Source: Desulfobacterales bacterium
GTDB lineage: Bacteria; Desulfobacterota; Desulfobulbia; Desulfobulbales; BM004
Assembly: GCA_030621655.1 (NCBI GenBank)
Contig: JAUXHH010000002.1
Coordinates: 1-27,834 of the forward strand
Direction: 5' to 3'
Length of the DNA stretch: 27,834 nucleotides
Below the pieces are notes generated by a model. The model was not told the origin of the DNA. It ran no database searches and saw only the letters and a list, made by a program, of their open reading frames with translations. Below, piece by piece: positions 7,815 through 16,146 of this stretch (the first letter of the stretch is position 1; every line of letters begins with the position of its first letter). The position numbers and the translations under genes were made by a program.

Positions 7815-7864
7815 TAATCATTTACAACCATTACCGGTGAATCCTTAAAGGGAACTACAGACAG

Positions 7865-9076
7865 ATGACTAGAATTCCTCCCAGACACCTATTAATCATT
7901 TCGATTGTTCTGTTGAGCCTGTTTGTCCCTGTTCATCAGGGGCTATGCGCAGAGGACTTCTCCAGCTGGTTGGATGAATTACGTCAAGAGGCACACGCAA
8001 AAGGTATCAGCAAAGCAACCATTCATGAAGCACTTGATAAACTCGAACCCATACCGCGGGTCATTGAACTGGATAAGAAACAACCGGAATTTACCCAGAC
8101 ATTCTGGCGCTATCTCGACGCACGTGTGACGGAAAATCGGATTGAACGGGGCAGGACTCTCCTGAAAACCCATAAAAAACTCTTTGACACCATTGAAATG
8201 CGTTATGGAGTCCAACCTCGTTTCCTTGTAGCCTTCTGGGGGCTGGAAACCAATTTTGGCGATTATCTCGGAAGTTTCCCGGTCATTGGTTCACTGGCAA
8301 CATTAGCATATGATCCAAGGCGGAGTGATTTTTTCCGCTCCGAACTTTTGGCGGCACTGTCAATCATTGACGATGGTCACATTTCCGCAGCCAATATGTT
8401 GGGTTCCTGGGCGGGCGCCATGGGACAACCCCAATTTATGCCCTCCACCTTTGTCCTTTTTGCTGTTGACGCAGACGGCGATGGCAGGCGGGATATCTGG
8501 CACAGCCTTCCCGACGTGTTTGCTTCTGCGGCAAATTTTCTGTCGCAATCCGGATGGCAGGGAGATAAAACCTGGGGTCGTGAAGTCAAAATTCCCTCTG
8601 ATTTTGACCTTGATCTGGCAGGGCTGGAAGTAAAAAAATCCCTGGCAGCCTGGCAGATCCTCGGAATAAAAAAAATTAACGGGGAAAATCTGCCTAGAGT
8701 AAACATTAAAGGTTCTATTATTCTGCCTGCAGGATACCACGGGCCTGCCTTTCTGATTTACAACAACTTTCATACTATTCTCCGGTGGAATCGCTCAAAT
8801 CTCTATGCCATTGCAGTTGGACACCTTGCAGACCGGATAACTGACAAGGGGCCCTTTCTGACGGCCAGGCCTGTTTCGGAACAACCTCTCAGCCGGAATC
8901 AGGTCGAAAACATTCAGGAACTTCTTGTTGCCCGGGGCTATGATCCGGGTCCAATAGACGGAGTTATCGGCTTGCAGACGCGTCAGGCGATTAAAGAATT
9001 CCAACGCACTGCTGAGTTGCCGGCTGATGGGCACCCCACACCCGAACTGCTGGAGATACTCGGAAAAAATAAATAA
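7865..9076 (+). CDS. mltB: MltB-family lytic murein transglycosylase with peptidoglycan-binding domain
   Basis: A periplasmic enzyme that cleaves peptidoglycan glycan strands to 1,6-anhydro-muropeptides. Residues 1-29 form a signal peptide, with likely cleavage after GLCA; the lipobox is not canonical, so a soluble form is more likely than the E. coli MltB lipoprotein. The SLT_2 domain covers about 30-320, with catalytic E128 in FWGLETNFGDYLG and the conserved MLGSWAGAMGQPQFMPSTF. A C-terminal peptidoglycan-binding domain (about 340-400) carries LLVARGYDPGPIDGVIG and TRQAIKEFQ. Length is 403 aa. AAAGGGA precedes the ATG. It stands alone between the phosphatase gene and the two-CW gene, with a candidate promoter of its own. 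A small CCGGTG/CACCGG hairpin at 9120-9135 follows the gene but has no T tract. Confidence 0.93.
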   Translation: MTRIPPRHLLIISIVLLSLFVPVHQGLCAEDFSSWLDELRQEAHAKGISKATIHEALDKLEPIPRVIELDKKQPEFTQTFWRYLDARVTENRIERGRTLLKTHKKLFDTIEMRYGVQPRFLVAFWGLETNFGDYLGSFPVIGSLATLAYDPRRSDFFRSELLAALSIIDDGHISAANMLGSWAGAMGQPQFMPSTFVLFAVDADGDGRRDIWHSLPDVFASAANFLSQSGWQGDKTWGREVKIPSDFDLDLAGLEVKKSLAAWQILGIKKINGENLPRVNIKGSIILPAGYHGPAFLIYNNFHTILRWNRSNLYAIAVGHLADRITDKGPFLTARPVSEQPLSRNQVENIQELLVARGYDPGPIDGVIGLQTRQAIKEFQRTAELPADGHPTPELLEILGKNK

Positions 9077-9239
9077 TGGGCTGCCTGCGATATTACTTTA
9101 CAAAGGCCGCTTTTTCCCTCCGGTGTTTCCACCGGCTTCCCCTCGTAAAAGCCTCTTTCCCTGAAACCTTTTCTGTGGCATAATAAGTAATCGCATGGTC
9201 AAAAAATAGTACGCAAAACATAATATCTGGAGGGTAGAG

Positions 9240-9614
9240 GTGGAAAAAGAGGAGTTTGTCGAGGCGCGGACGAGGCTTGACAAGACCCAAAAGGAAATGT
9301 CACAGCTTCTCGGCGTATCAGTCAAAGCCATATACAGTTATGAACAGGGTTGGCGTTCCATACCGACACATGTGGAAAGGCAGGTATTCTTCCTGCTGTC
9401 CCGGAAAAGAGGCGTAAGGGATCTGGCCAAACCGTGTTGGGTGATAAAAAAATGTGCCATGAAACGGCGCAAACAATGTCCCGCATATGAATATAATGCA
9501 GGCAGATTCTGTTGGCTGGTAAATGGAACAATATGTGAATGTAAGGCTCAAAAAAACTGGAAGGAAAAGATGAAAATCTGCCGGGAGTGTGAGGTGATGG
9601 GAGATCTCCTTTAG
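9240..9614 (+). CDS. Helix-turn-helix protein with C-terminal two-CW cysteine domain
   Basis: This 124-aa protein joins an XRE-like helix-turn-helix (about residues 5-58: LDKTQKEMSQLLGVSVKAIYSYE) to a compact cysteine domain. The eight cysteines (C66, C72, C80, C91, C99, C101, C114, C117) include two CW pairs (C66-W67 and C91-W92) and a final CxxC, resembling the domain I know as two-CW in Desulfobacterota-type proteins. A zinc or iron-sulfur site is inferred, so a metal- or redox-responsive regulator is possible. It starts with GTG, supported by GGAGGG at about 9228-9233. A small gene follows 22 bases later. The target is unknown. Confidence 0.78.
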   Translation: MEKEEFVEARTRLDKTQKEMSQLLGVSVKAIYSYEQGWRSIPTHVERQVFFLLSRKRGVRDLAKPCWVIKKCAMKRRKQCPAYEYNAGRFCWLVNGTICECKAQKNWKEKMKICRECEVMGDLL

Positions 9615-9636
9615 CAGCATATCTAAAAGGTAGATA

Positions 9637-9831
9637 ATGAAAAATGGACATACAGGTCCACGCAAAGAAAAGCCGGATCCCCAGAGAATGGCGGTGTTGC
9701 GGTCTCTGCCGCTGGAGATCAAGCAGCAAATTACCGGTGAGGAAGCCCAGGCATTCCTCTATAATGAAGAACTGCCGGAGAGTCTGCTGGAAAAACTCAA
9801 GGATTACCTTGAGGATATCGGCTCTTACTAG
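9637..9831 (+). CDS. Small hypothetical protein (64 aa)
   Basis: Not recognised as a named family. The first 17 residues are polar and basic; the rest (MAVLRSLPLEIKQQITGEEAQAFLYNEELPESLLEKLKDYLEDI) is a regular, charged, helix-forming sequence without cysteines, membrane segments or signal peptide. AAAAGG lies about 7 bases before the ATG, and it starts 22 bases after the two-CW gene, so the two probably form an operon. Codon use looks like the neighbouring genes. I take it as a real gene of unknown function. Confidence 0.6.
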   Translation: MKNGHTGPRKEKPDPQRMAVLRSLPLEIKQQITGEEAQAFLYNEELPESLLEKLKDYLEDIGSY

Positions 9832-9908
9832 TTACATTCACCAGGTTCCGACTCCTCCATTATTGCATCGGATATCTATTATCAGGTCTCAAAACTGATA
9901 AGGAGAAA

Positions 9909-10139
9909 TCAGGTCTGCTGTTCTTTTTTCCAGAAAGCTAAAATTCCGTTACGGCCAAAGGAGACCTGAACAAGCTCCCATCCGTTTTCACCTTCACCGT
10001 TCAGTAAACTCTGCAGAACCTCTGTCTGATTCTGCGGGATCTGGTCTAATGTGCACTCTCCTGTTTCTGTGCAATAATAGATCAGTTCAGTAAATGATTC
10101 GGCCGGATGTTTTGTAATGTTATATTCAAACCGTTTCAT
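9909..10139 (-). CDS. DUF4177-like small protein
   Basis: A 76-aa soluble protein. The C-terminal half has GWELVQVSFGRNGILAFWKK, the typical GWELV...FW.K pattern of DUF4177-type proteins; the N-terminus (MKRFEYNITKHPAESF) is also family-like. There is no signal peptide and the function is unknown. GAGG lies 6 bases before the ATG on the minus strand. It converges with the 64-aa gene and diverges from the glycosyltransferase gene across 120 bases. No terminator hairpin was identified in the 77 bases between it and the 64-aa gene. Confidence 0.72.
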   Translation of the reverse strand: MKRFEYNITKHPAESFTELIYYCTETGECTLDQIPQNQTEVLQSLLNGEGENGWELVQVSFGRNGILAFWKKEQQT

Positions 10140-10259
10140 TGCAGCCTCGCATCAAATTGTTTGTTGCTACTTTTTCACAGAACAAAAAAATTGTTCATGC
10201 GTATTCCTTTGCTGTACTTCCACCAAAAACAATCATCTCTATTTATTTAAATAATAATT

Positions 10260-11024
10260 ATGGTCACTTCAACTCTCAAGGGCCAATCATCCTCCAGCAG
10301 AGATTTAGTATATTCAGTCATTATCCCTGCCTATAATGAAGAAGCTCTTCTGCCTGCCACTCTTTCCAGTCTGCACGTGGCGATGGATTCCATACCGCAT
10401 AAAGGGGAGATTATTGTTGTTGACAATAACTCCACTGACAATACCAAACAAATAGCAAAAAGATATGGTGCCAGGGTGGTTTTTGAGCCTTTTCGCCAAA
10501 TTGCACGGGCACGTAACTGCGGAGCCAGGAGTGCAAAAAGTAACTTTTTTATATTTTTAGATGCTGATACCATTCTTCCTCCGCAACTGTTGCAGAATGC
10601 ATTAAGTCTGCTTGAAAAAGACAGGCATTGCGGAGGCGGTACGCTTATCGGTTTTGATGCGCCACTGCCATTTTTTGCCGGCAATCTGGTTCGATTCTGG
10701 AACTGGCTATCAAAAACAGGCAGACTCGCTGCTGGCAGCTTTATATTCTGCCTGGCCCGTGCATTCCATGACATAGGTGGTTTCGATGAGCAGGTATACG
10801 CAGGCGAGGAGATCTTTTTTTCACGTAGAATAAGGGCATGGGGTAAAAGGCATAATATGCTCTTTACCATAATTGCCGACAAAAATGTCATTACTTCAGG
10901 ACGGAAATTCCGGTGGTATTCCTCAATACAGATAGCAATGTTGCTTATACTATTTACGGTCTTTCCCTTTGCTCTTCGCAACCGTTCCCTGTGCAGTTTC
11001 TGGTATAGGAGACCGGATCAATAA
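10260..11024 (+). CDS. Family 2 glycosyltransferase
   Basis: A GT-A fold glycosyltransferase that would move a sugar from a nucleotide donor to an unknown acceptor. YSVIIPAYNEEALLPATL (about residues 18-35) is the donor-binding start, VVDNNSTDNT follows, and the metal-binding DxD is D101-A-D103 in FLDADTILPP. GGFDEQVYAGEEIFFSRR gives the catalytic ED-type region. A hydrophobic stretch near the end (IQIAMLLILFTVFPFAL) suggests membrane association. There is no clear Shine-Dalgarno sequence before ATG 10260, so a slightly different start is possible. A 6-bp inverted repeat (11011-11034) spans the stop codon but has no T tract. Acceptor and pathway cannot be inferred from the neighbours. Confidence 0.87.
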   Translation: MVTSTLKGQSSSSRDLVYSVIIPAYNEEALLPATLSSLHVAMDSIPHKGEIIVVDNNSTDNTKQIAKRYGARVVFEPFRQIARARNCGARSAKSNFFIFLDADTILPPQLLQNALSLLEKDRHCGGGTLIGFDAPLPFFAGNLVRFWNWLSKTGRLAAGSFIFCLARAFHDIGGFDEQVYAGEEIFFSRRIRAWGKRHNMLFTIIADKNVITSGRKFRWYSSIQIAMLLILFTVFPFALRNRSLCSFWYRRPDQ

Positions 11025-11179
11025 AAAACCGGTCTTAGCTGCTGGTTTAAGGGAACAATGTCTAACTTTAAAATGCCAGAAAAACACCCACAAGAGTAGC
11101 TACTAACTGGATTTTATGGTAATTCTCATACAGATTTTAATGTCCAATCAACCAGTACATGTACAGGGGTTTTCCACTT

Positions 11180-12565
11180 ATGTCTCGCTATAGTATAAAA
11201 GATATCTTTGCCCAAAAACCTCTCAGGAAGAAGGTTGAAATTCGTGGCTGGTTGAAAACCCGACGGGATTCAAAAGATTTTTCATTTCTGGAAATAAATG
11301 ATGGTTCCTGCCTTGCCAACCTTCAGATAATTGCCCCTTCTGACCTGAAAAACTATACGGAGATTGTCTTAAGGCTTCATACAGGATGCTCATTGCTGAT
11401 CCGGGGCATTGTAAATGAATCTCCTGCCAAGGGTCAGGAAGTTGAGCTGCTGGCTGAAGAACTGGTAGTTTACGGCTGGTCTGACCCAGACAACTATCCT
11501 TTACAGAAAAAAAGACATTCCTTTGAATTCTTACGATCCATTGCTCATCTCAGGCCTCGTACAAACAGCATAGGAGCGATCGCCCGAATTCGATCATCTC
11601 TCAGCTTTGGGGTCCACAAGTTTTTTCAGGAACAAGGTTTTATTCATGTGCACACCCCTATCATTACAACCAGTGACTGCGAGGGGGCGGGAGAAATATT
11701 CAAGGTTACAGCCCCGCCTAAAACCAATAAAGATGACTTAGATGATTTGTCACCGGACAATGAATTTTTCGGCAAACCGGCAAGCTTGACTGTCAGCGGC
11801 CAGCTCCAGGCGGAAGTCTACGCTTTGGCATTAGGAAGGGTCTATACCTTCGGCCCGACATTCAGGGCTGAGAACTCCAACACATCACGTCATTTAGCCG
11901 AGTTTTGGATGGTTGAACCGGAGATTGCATTTTGTGATCTTGTTGAAAATAGGAATTTGGCAGAATCTTTCCTGAAGTACCTGATACAGTATGTATTGGA
12001 ACATAACCAACAGGACCTACAGCTTTTTGCCAATTTTATAGACAAGGAATTACTTAAAAAACTGGCAGCTGTTTTGAAAAGTTCATTTACACATATAACG
12101 TATACTGAGGCCATTTCCATCCTTGCAAAATCAGGTAAGGTTTTCGATTTCCCTCTTCGCTGGGGAGCTGATTTGCAGGCAGAGCACGAACGATATCTCT
12201 GCGAAGAGGTATTTGCAAATCCTGTTTTTGTTACTGACTATCCCAAGGAAATTAAACCTTTTTATATGCGGTTAAATGATGACGGTGAAACCGTTGCAGC
12301 TATGGATCTGCTATTACCCGGTATTGGTGAAATAATTGGCGGCAGCCAACGAGAGGAGCGCTATGATTTTCTCGTTTCCAGAATGAAAGAATTAAATCTC
12401 GATCTGGATGATTACAACTGGTATCTTGACCTGAGAAGTTTCGGCACCGTGCCTCATTCAGGATTCGGCCTTGGATTTGAGAGATTTTTGCAGTTTGTCA
12501 CATCCATGAACAATATCAGGGATGTGATTCCTTTCCCCCGCACCCCGGGATCTGCTCCGTACTGA
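11180..12565 (+). CDS. asnS: Asparaginyl-tRNA synthetase
   Basis: A class IIb aminoacyl-tRNA synthetase that charges tRNA-Asn. The N-terminal OB fold contains VEIRGWLKTRRDSKDFSFLEINDGS. The catalytic domain has class II motif 2 (FRAENSNTSRHLAEFWM, followed by EPEIAF) and motif 3 (GFGLGFERFLQFV). The ending RDVIPFPRTPGSA is typical of AsnRS and distinguishes it from AspRS. ATG 11159 is also in frame, but family N-termini and a weak AGGGG before the second ATG favour 11180, giving 461 aa, close to the E. coli enzyme. The 168-base gap downstream holds the wsp promoter; no terminator was recognised there. Confidence 0.95.
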   Translation: MSRYSIKDIFAQKPLRKKVEIRGWLKTRRDSKDFSFLEINDGSCLANLQIIAPSDLKNYTEIVLRLHTGCSLLIRGIVNESPAKGQEVELLAEELVVYGWSDPDNYPLQKKRHSFEFLRSIAHLRPRTNSIGAIARIRSSLSFGVHKFFQEQGFIHVHTPIITTSDCEGAGEIFKVTAPPKTNKDDLDDLSPDNEFFGKPASLTVSGQLQAEVYALALGRVYTFGPTFRAENSNTSRHLAEFWMVEPEIAFCDLVENRNLAESFLKYLIQYVLEHNQQDLQLFANFIDKELLKKLAAVLKSSFTHITYTEAISILAKSGKVFDFPLRWGADLQAEHERYLCEEVFANPVFVTDYPKEIKPFYMRLNDDGETVAAMDLLLPGIGEIIGGSQREERYDFLVSRMKELNLDLDDYNWYLDLRSFGTVPHSGFGLGFERFLQFVTSMNNIRDVIPFPRTPGSAPY

Positions 12566-12625
12566 CTTTTTCTTTTGTATAGTATTTTTTACCAGCAGCT
12601 ATTACCCTAAAAAGCTAATAAAAAT

Positions 12626-12653
12626 TTGACTTCGCATCTATTAATTGTATAAA
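12626..12653 (+). promoter_or_regulatory. Candidate sigma-70 promoter of the wsp operon
   Basis: TTGACT (12626-12631), a 16-base spacer and TATAAA (12648-12653) lie about 80 bases before wspA. The -10 sits within ATTGTATAAATAATCA (12644-12659), identical to a string upstream of mltB. No other promoter-like element was seen within the operon. Confidence 0.55.
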
Positions 12654-12733
12654 TAATCAAGTTATGTTTCAGGAATTGTACGTCTTTATTTTTTTCAAAC
12701 TAAAAAAACATACATTTTTACAAAAGGGAAACA

Positions 12734-14404
12734 ATGAAGAATTTCGCCCGTAGTTTAACTGTCAAATGGCGACTTGTCGGTTTTGTCTGCTTTCTCCTCA
12801 TACTAATCATTGGAGCCGGCTTAGGCGGTCTGTACGGCATGCGTTCAGTAAACCAGTCACTCTCGGATGTATACAAGTATCAGGTTCTCCCATTTGAAGA
12901 ACTGCGTGAAATTGATCACATTTTTCAGACAGGCATTGTCAGTACTCTTGACAAGACCCTATTTGGACAAATTTCACGGGACGAGGGCCTGAAAACGATT
13001 CAGAAATCAAAGCAAACTCTGGATGAAAAATGGGCCTATTTGTTTTCCGTCGAGGAGGAAGAAACCGGCACCCAGGGAAATTCATGGCTGGCTACGGGCA
13101 AGGATTTACTCGCCCAAACTGATGAAACAGTGAAGAAACTTACCATACTTCTTGAAAAAAATGATACTGACGGCCTCGATGCTTTTACCGATGATAAACT
13201 TTACCCACTGGTTGAAGTACATAGTCATATTATTAATTCTCTAATCCAGGAACGTCTGCAGACAGTTAAAAAAACATATGAAAACTCCCAGAAAAGTTTT
13301 GCATTTTCCAAAAAGGCATTTTTGCTCACCATTTTTTTAGGTTTCGCCATCTCAATCATTGCCAGCTATCTTTTAATTGCAAGTATTGATGCACCTCTCA
13401 ACAAAATCATCAATGCCATGAAACAGGTTGTAAAAGGTGATCTCACCCAGCACCTTGAATTTGGCAGACATGATGAGTTTGGTCTCCTGATTAAGGGGTT
13501 TAACCAAATGGTTAATTATCTTCGAGACCTGGTGGCCCAGATCCAGCAATCCGGCATCCAGGTTACCAGTTCCATCACTGAACTGGCAGCAACCAACAAA
13601 CAACAGGAGGTTACTGCCAATGAACATGCTGCGACCTCCAGTGAAATAGCCGCTTCAACCACTGAAATTGCAGCCACCGGAGCCCACCTTCTTACTACTA
13701 TGAAAAAAGTGAACAGCTTGACCAAGAATGCGGCCTTTGCAGCTGCAGAAGGCCATGATGGCTTAAAGGGTATTGATGCAACAATGGTCAAGATGGAAGA
13801 AGCCACCGGGTCGATTGTTACCAAACTGCAGATATTAAATGACAAGGCGAGTAATATTGCCGGTGTAGTCAAAACCATCAACAAGGTTGCGGATCAGACC
13901 AACCTGCTCTCCCTGAATGCTGCAATAGAAGCAGAAAAAGCCGGTGAGTACGGCTCAGGTTTTGCTGTAGTTGCAACAGAAATCAGGCGTCTTGCAGATC
14001 AAACAGCCGTTGCCACCTTTGATATTGCTAAAATGGTCAAGGAAGTACAATCTGCAGTCTCAGCTGCGGTCATGGGAATAGACAAGTTCGCAGAGGATGC
14101 ACATGCAAGCATTAAGGATGTAAATCTCATCAGCGAACAACTTTCAGGCGTCATAGAGCAGGTTGAAGTTATCAAACCACAGGTGGAAACCCTTACTGAA
14201 GGAATCGAGGCCCAGACCTTAGGGGCAAATCAGATCAGTGAGGCCGTCGGTCAGTTAAATGAAGGTGCTCAACATACAGCAGAATCCCTAACCCAGACCA
14301 GTTCTTCCATTTCCCAGCTTCATCAGGCAGCTTTGGGATTACAGGAAGGTGCTGCTCGCTTTAAAGTTGAGGCAGATTACGAAGATGCTGCTCCTCCTGT
14401 TTGA
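12734..14404 (+). CDS. wspA: WspA methyl-accepting chemotaxis receptor
   Basis: The membrane receptor of the Wsp surface-sensing pathway. Transmembrane segment 1 is at about residues 14-36, a periplasmic helical domain of about 155 residues follows, and transmembrane segment 2 is at about 195-218. A HAMP domain (about 218-270) and a long signalling coiled coil follow. The hairpin tip (about 385-425) reads DQTNLLSLNAAIEAEKAGEY then GFAVVATEIRRLADQTAVAT, which agrees with Pseudomonas WspA as I recall it rather than with ordinary chemotaxis receptors. There is no C-terminal NWETF-type tether. AAAGGGAAA precedes the ATG. It is the first gene of the operon and overlaps wspB by 20 bases. Confidence 0.93.
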   Translation: MKNFARSLTVKWRLVGFVCFLLILIIGAGLGGLYGMRSVNQSLSDVYKYQVLPFEELREIDHIFQTGIVSTLDKTLFGQISRDEGLKTIQKSKQTLDEKWAYLFSVEEEETGTQGNSWLATGKDLLAQTDETVKKLTILLEKNDTDGLDAFTDDKLYPLVEVHSHIINSLIQERLQTVKKTYENSQKSFAFSKKAFLLTIFLGFAISIIASYLLIASIDAPLNKIINAMKQVVKGDLTQHLEFGRHDEFGLLIKGFNQMVNYLRDLVAQIQQSGIQVTSSITELAATNKQQEVTANEHAATSSEIAASTTEIAATGAHLLTTMKKVNSLTKNAAFAAAEGHDGLKGIDATMVKMEEATGSIVTKLQILNDKASNIAGVVKTINKVADQTNLLSLNAAIEAEKAGEYGSGFAVVATEIRRLADQTAVATFDIAKMVKEVQSAVSAAVMGIDKFAEDAHASIKDVNLISEQLSGVIEQVEVIKPQVETLTEGIEAQTLGANQISEAVGQLNEGAQHTAESLTQTSSSISQLHQAALGLQEGAARFKVEADYEDAAPPV

Positions 14405-14840
14405 AATTGGTAATGGACGCTATGCGCTGGAGACCAACCAGATCATTGAAATCGTTCCTCTTGTCAATTTAAAAAAAACTCCCACAACTCCGGCCTATGT
14501 TGCAGGTCTCATGAATTATCGTGGAGAAGGCATACCTGTTGTTAACCTGTGTCAACTTGTCGACAACGCCCCCATTGAGGATGCCTTCAGCACGCGAATC
14601 ATTATAGTCAGCTATCCAATAAAAAAATTGGGCGATCGGCCCTTAGGTTTAATAGCAAATAATGTAACAGAAACCGTCAGAATCAAGTTAAGCAAACCTC
14701 CTCCAACCGGTGTTTTCATGGATTCGTCTCTTTATAATGGCGAAGAAACTCAGGGAACCTCTGATATGATTCAGTGGTTCGACGTCAAGAGAATGTTACC
14801 GGAAGAAGAAATTGCCCTGCTATTTGAAGAGGAAGAATAA
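14385..14840 (+). CDS. wspB: WspB CheW-like coupling protein
   Basis: A CheW-fold adaptor linking the receptor to the kinase WspE. The fold starts at once with LLLLFEIGNGRYALETNQIIEIVPLV, and the conserved YVAGLMNYRGEGIPVVNL is present. I chose ATG 14385 rather than ATG 14349 because WspB and CheW proteins begin right at the first beta strand; this gives 151 aa and a 20-base overlap with wspA, implying translational coupling. It lacks the Cys-rich extension found on WspD. The second CheW gene of the operon lies two genes downstream. Confidence 0.9.
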   Translation: MLLLLFEIGNGRYALETNQIIEIVPLVNLKKTPTTPAYVAGLMNYRGEGIPVVNLCQLVDNAPIEDAFSTRIIIVSYPIKKLGDRPLGLIANNVTETVRIKLSKPPPTGVFMDSSLYNGEETQGTSDMIQWFDVKRMLPEEEIALLFEEEE

Positions 14841-14868
14841 GATGCAGGGATTGTTTTTACAATAAGAT

Positions 14869-16098
14869 ATGCCTGATTTTGAGATAGAATCCATTCTCCA
14901 GAAAACAATAGGCCTGAAAGTCACCTCCATAGGCAAGGCCACTCTTGACCGTTCTGTCCAGAGAAGGATGAAGGCATTATCTATAAATGACAAAAAGGCC
15001 TACGTAGAAAAACTTGACTCATCTGTTCTGGAATTAAAAGAGTTGATCGAAGAGGTTATTATTCCTGAAACGTGGTTTTTCCGTGATCAGGAACCTTTCA
15101 AGGCTATCACTCAATTCCTTGTAGCCCAATGGCTCCCGAAACATAAAAACAATCTATTCAGGGTGCTGAGCGCACCCTGTTCGACCGGCGAAGAGCCTTA
15201 CTCTGTGACCATGACCCTTTTGGGATCTGGTTGGCCTGCTGATAAATTTTCAATCCATGGAGTTGATATCAGCAACCGTTCAATTGCCAGAGCAAGAAAA
15301 GGTGTTTATACGGAACATTCGTTCCGGGGAACCGAGCACAGCTGTCGGGGAAGGTTTTTCAAAAAAGACAAGAAATCCTTCATTTTAAACAAAAATATCC
15401 GTGAAATGGTACATTTTCACACTGGTAATATTTTAAACAGTACCTTCATGGAAGAACTTGGATTGTTCGATGTTATTTTTTTCAGAAACGTTTTGATTTA
15501 TTTTGATGAACTTGCCAGACAACAGGCAATAACCACTCTTTACAAAATTCTTGCAGATGACGGAATTTTGTTTGTTGGTCATGCCGAAGCAAACCTTTTT
15601 AATAATTCGCCTTTCACGCCAACACCCTATTCCCATGCCTTTGCCTTTCGTAAAAAAACAAAGCAGGGACTGAGGGCCAAGACTGAAGTAGAGAGAATAT
15701 TGCCCACAAAAATTCCCCTAAAAAGCAGAACTCCAATGGTTAAAAAGCCACCCCATTTCCAGAAAAAATCTAAAAACAACCAACCGGATTTAAAGGTTGT
15801 GCGTCAATTGGCAGATAAGGGAGAACTTCAAAAAGCAACAAAGATTTGTGAAGCATATCTTGATCAGCATGGCCCCTCTGCCCAGGCGTATTTCTTGCTG
15901 GGTATTATTCGTGATGCCGTTGATGATGCAATTCAGGCTGAAAAATTATTCCGCAAGACACTTTACCTGGACCCAAACCATGAGGAAGCACTTTTTCTTC
16001 TTTCCCTTCTAGTTGAACAAACAGGTGATGTTACAGAGGCAAAAAACCTTAAACAAAGAATTGCAAGACTGAAAGATAATACTGTTCCACATTCCTAA
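14869..16098 (+). CDS. wspC: WspC CheR-type receptor methyltransferase with TPR tail
   Basis: It transfers methyl groups from S-adenosylmethionine to receptor glutamates on WspA, tuning sensitivity. The N-terminal CheR helical domain (about residues 1-75) is followed by the Rossmann methyltransferase domain, with the SAM-binding APCSTGEEPYS (about 102-112), VDISNRSIARARKG, and FFRNVLIYFD (about 204-213). A basic linker (about 260-305) leads to a TPR region (about 308-400: AYFLLGIIRDA, AEKLFRKTLYLDPNHEEALFL). CheR with a TPR tail is the known WspC architecture. No strong Shine-Dalgarno sequence precedes the ATG. Confidence 0.92.
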   Translation: MPDFEIESILQKTIGLKVTSIGKATLDRSVQRRMKALSINDKKAYVEKLDSSVLELKELIEEVIIPETWFFRDQEPFKAITQFLVAQWLPKHKNNLFRVLSAPCSTGEEPYSVTMTLLGSGWPADKFSIHGVDISNRSIARARKGVYTEHSFRGTEHSCRGRFFKKDKKSFILNKNIREMVHFHTGNILNSTFMEELGLFDVIFFRNVLIYFDELARQQAITTLYKILADDGILFVGHAEANLFNNSPFTPTPYSHAFAFRKKTKQGLRAKTEVERILPTKIPLKSRTPMVKKPPHFQKKSKNNQPDLKVVRQLADKGELQKATKICEAYLDQHGPSAQAYFLLGIIRDAVDDAIQAEKLFRKTLYLDPNHEEALFLLSLLVEQTGDVTEAKNLKQRIARLKDNTVPHS

Positions 16099-16146
16099 TG
16101 TTGTCTATTCTTTCGTGAAAATAATGACAGTGTCCTGTTGAAAAAA

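Noticed and set aside
9318..9729. Open frames of about 135 codons on the minus strand across the two-CW gene
   Set aside because: Antisense to a gene with a supported start and a recognisable domain; no ribosome binding site or homology seen.
9644..9898. An 84-codon plus-strand frame overlapping the 64-aa gene
   Set aside because: It is in another frame, rich in Arg/Ser/Cys in an unprotein-like way, and starts inside the better-supported gene, which has AAAAGG at the right distance.
10331..10981. A 216-codon open frame on the minus strand inside the glycosyltransferase gene
   Set aside because: It lies wholly antisense to a gene with clear GT2 motifs, and its translation matches no family I recognise and looks like a shadow frame.
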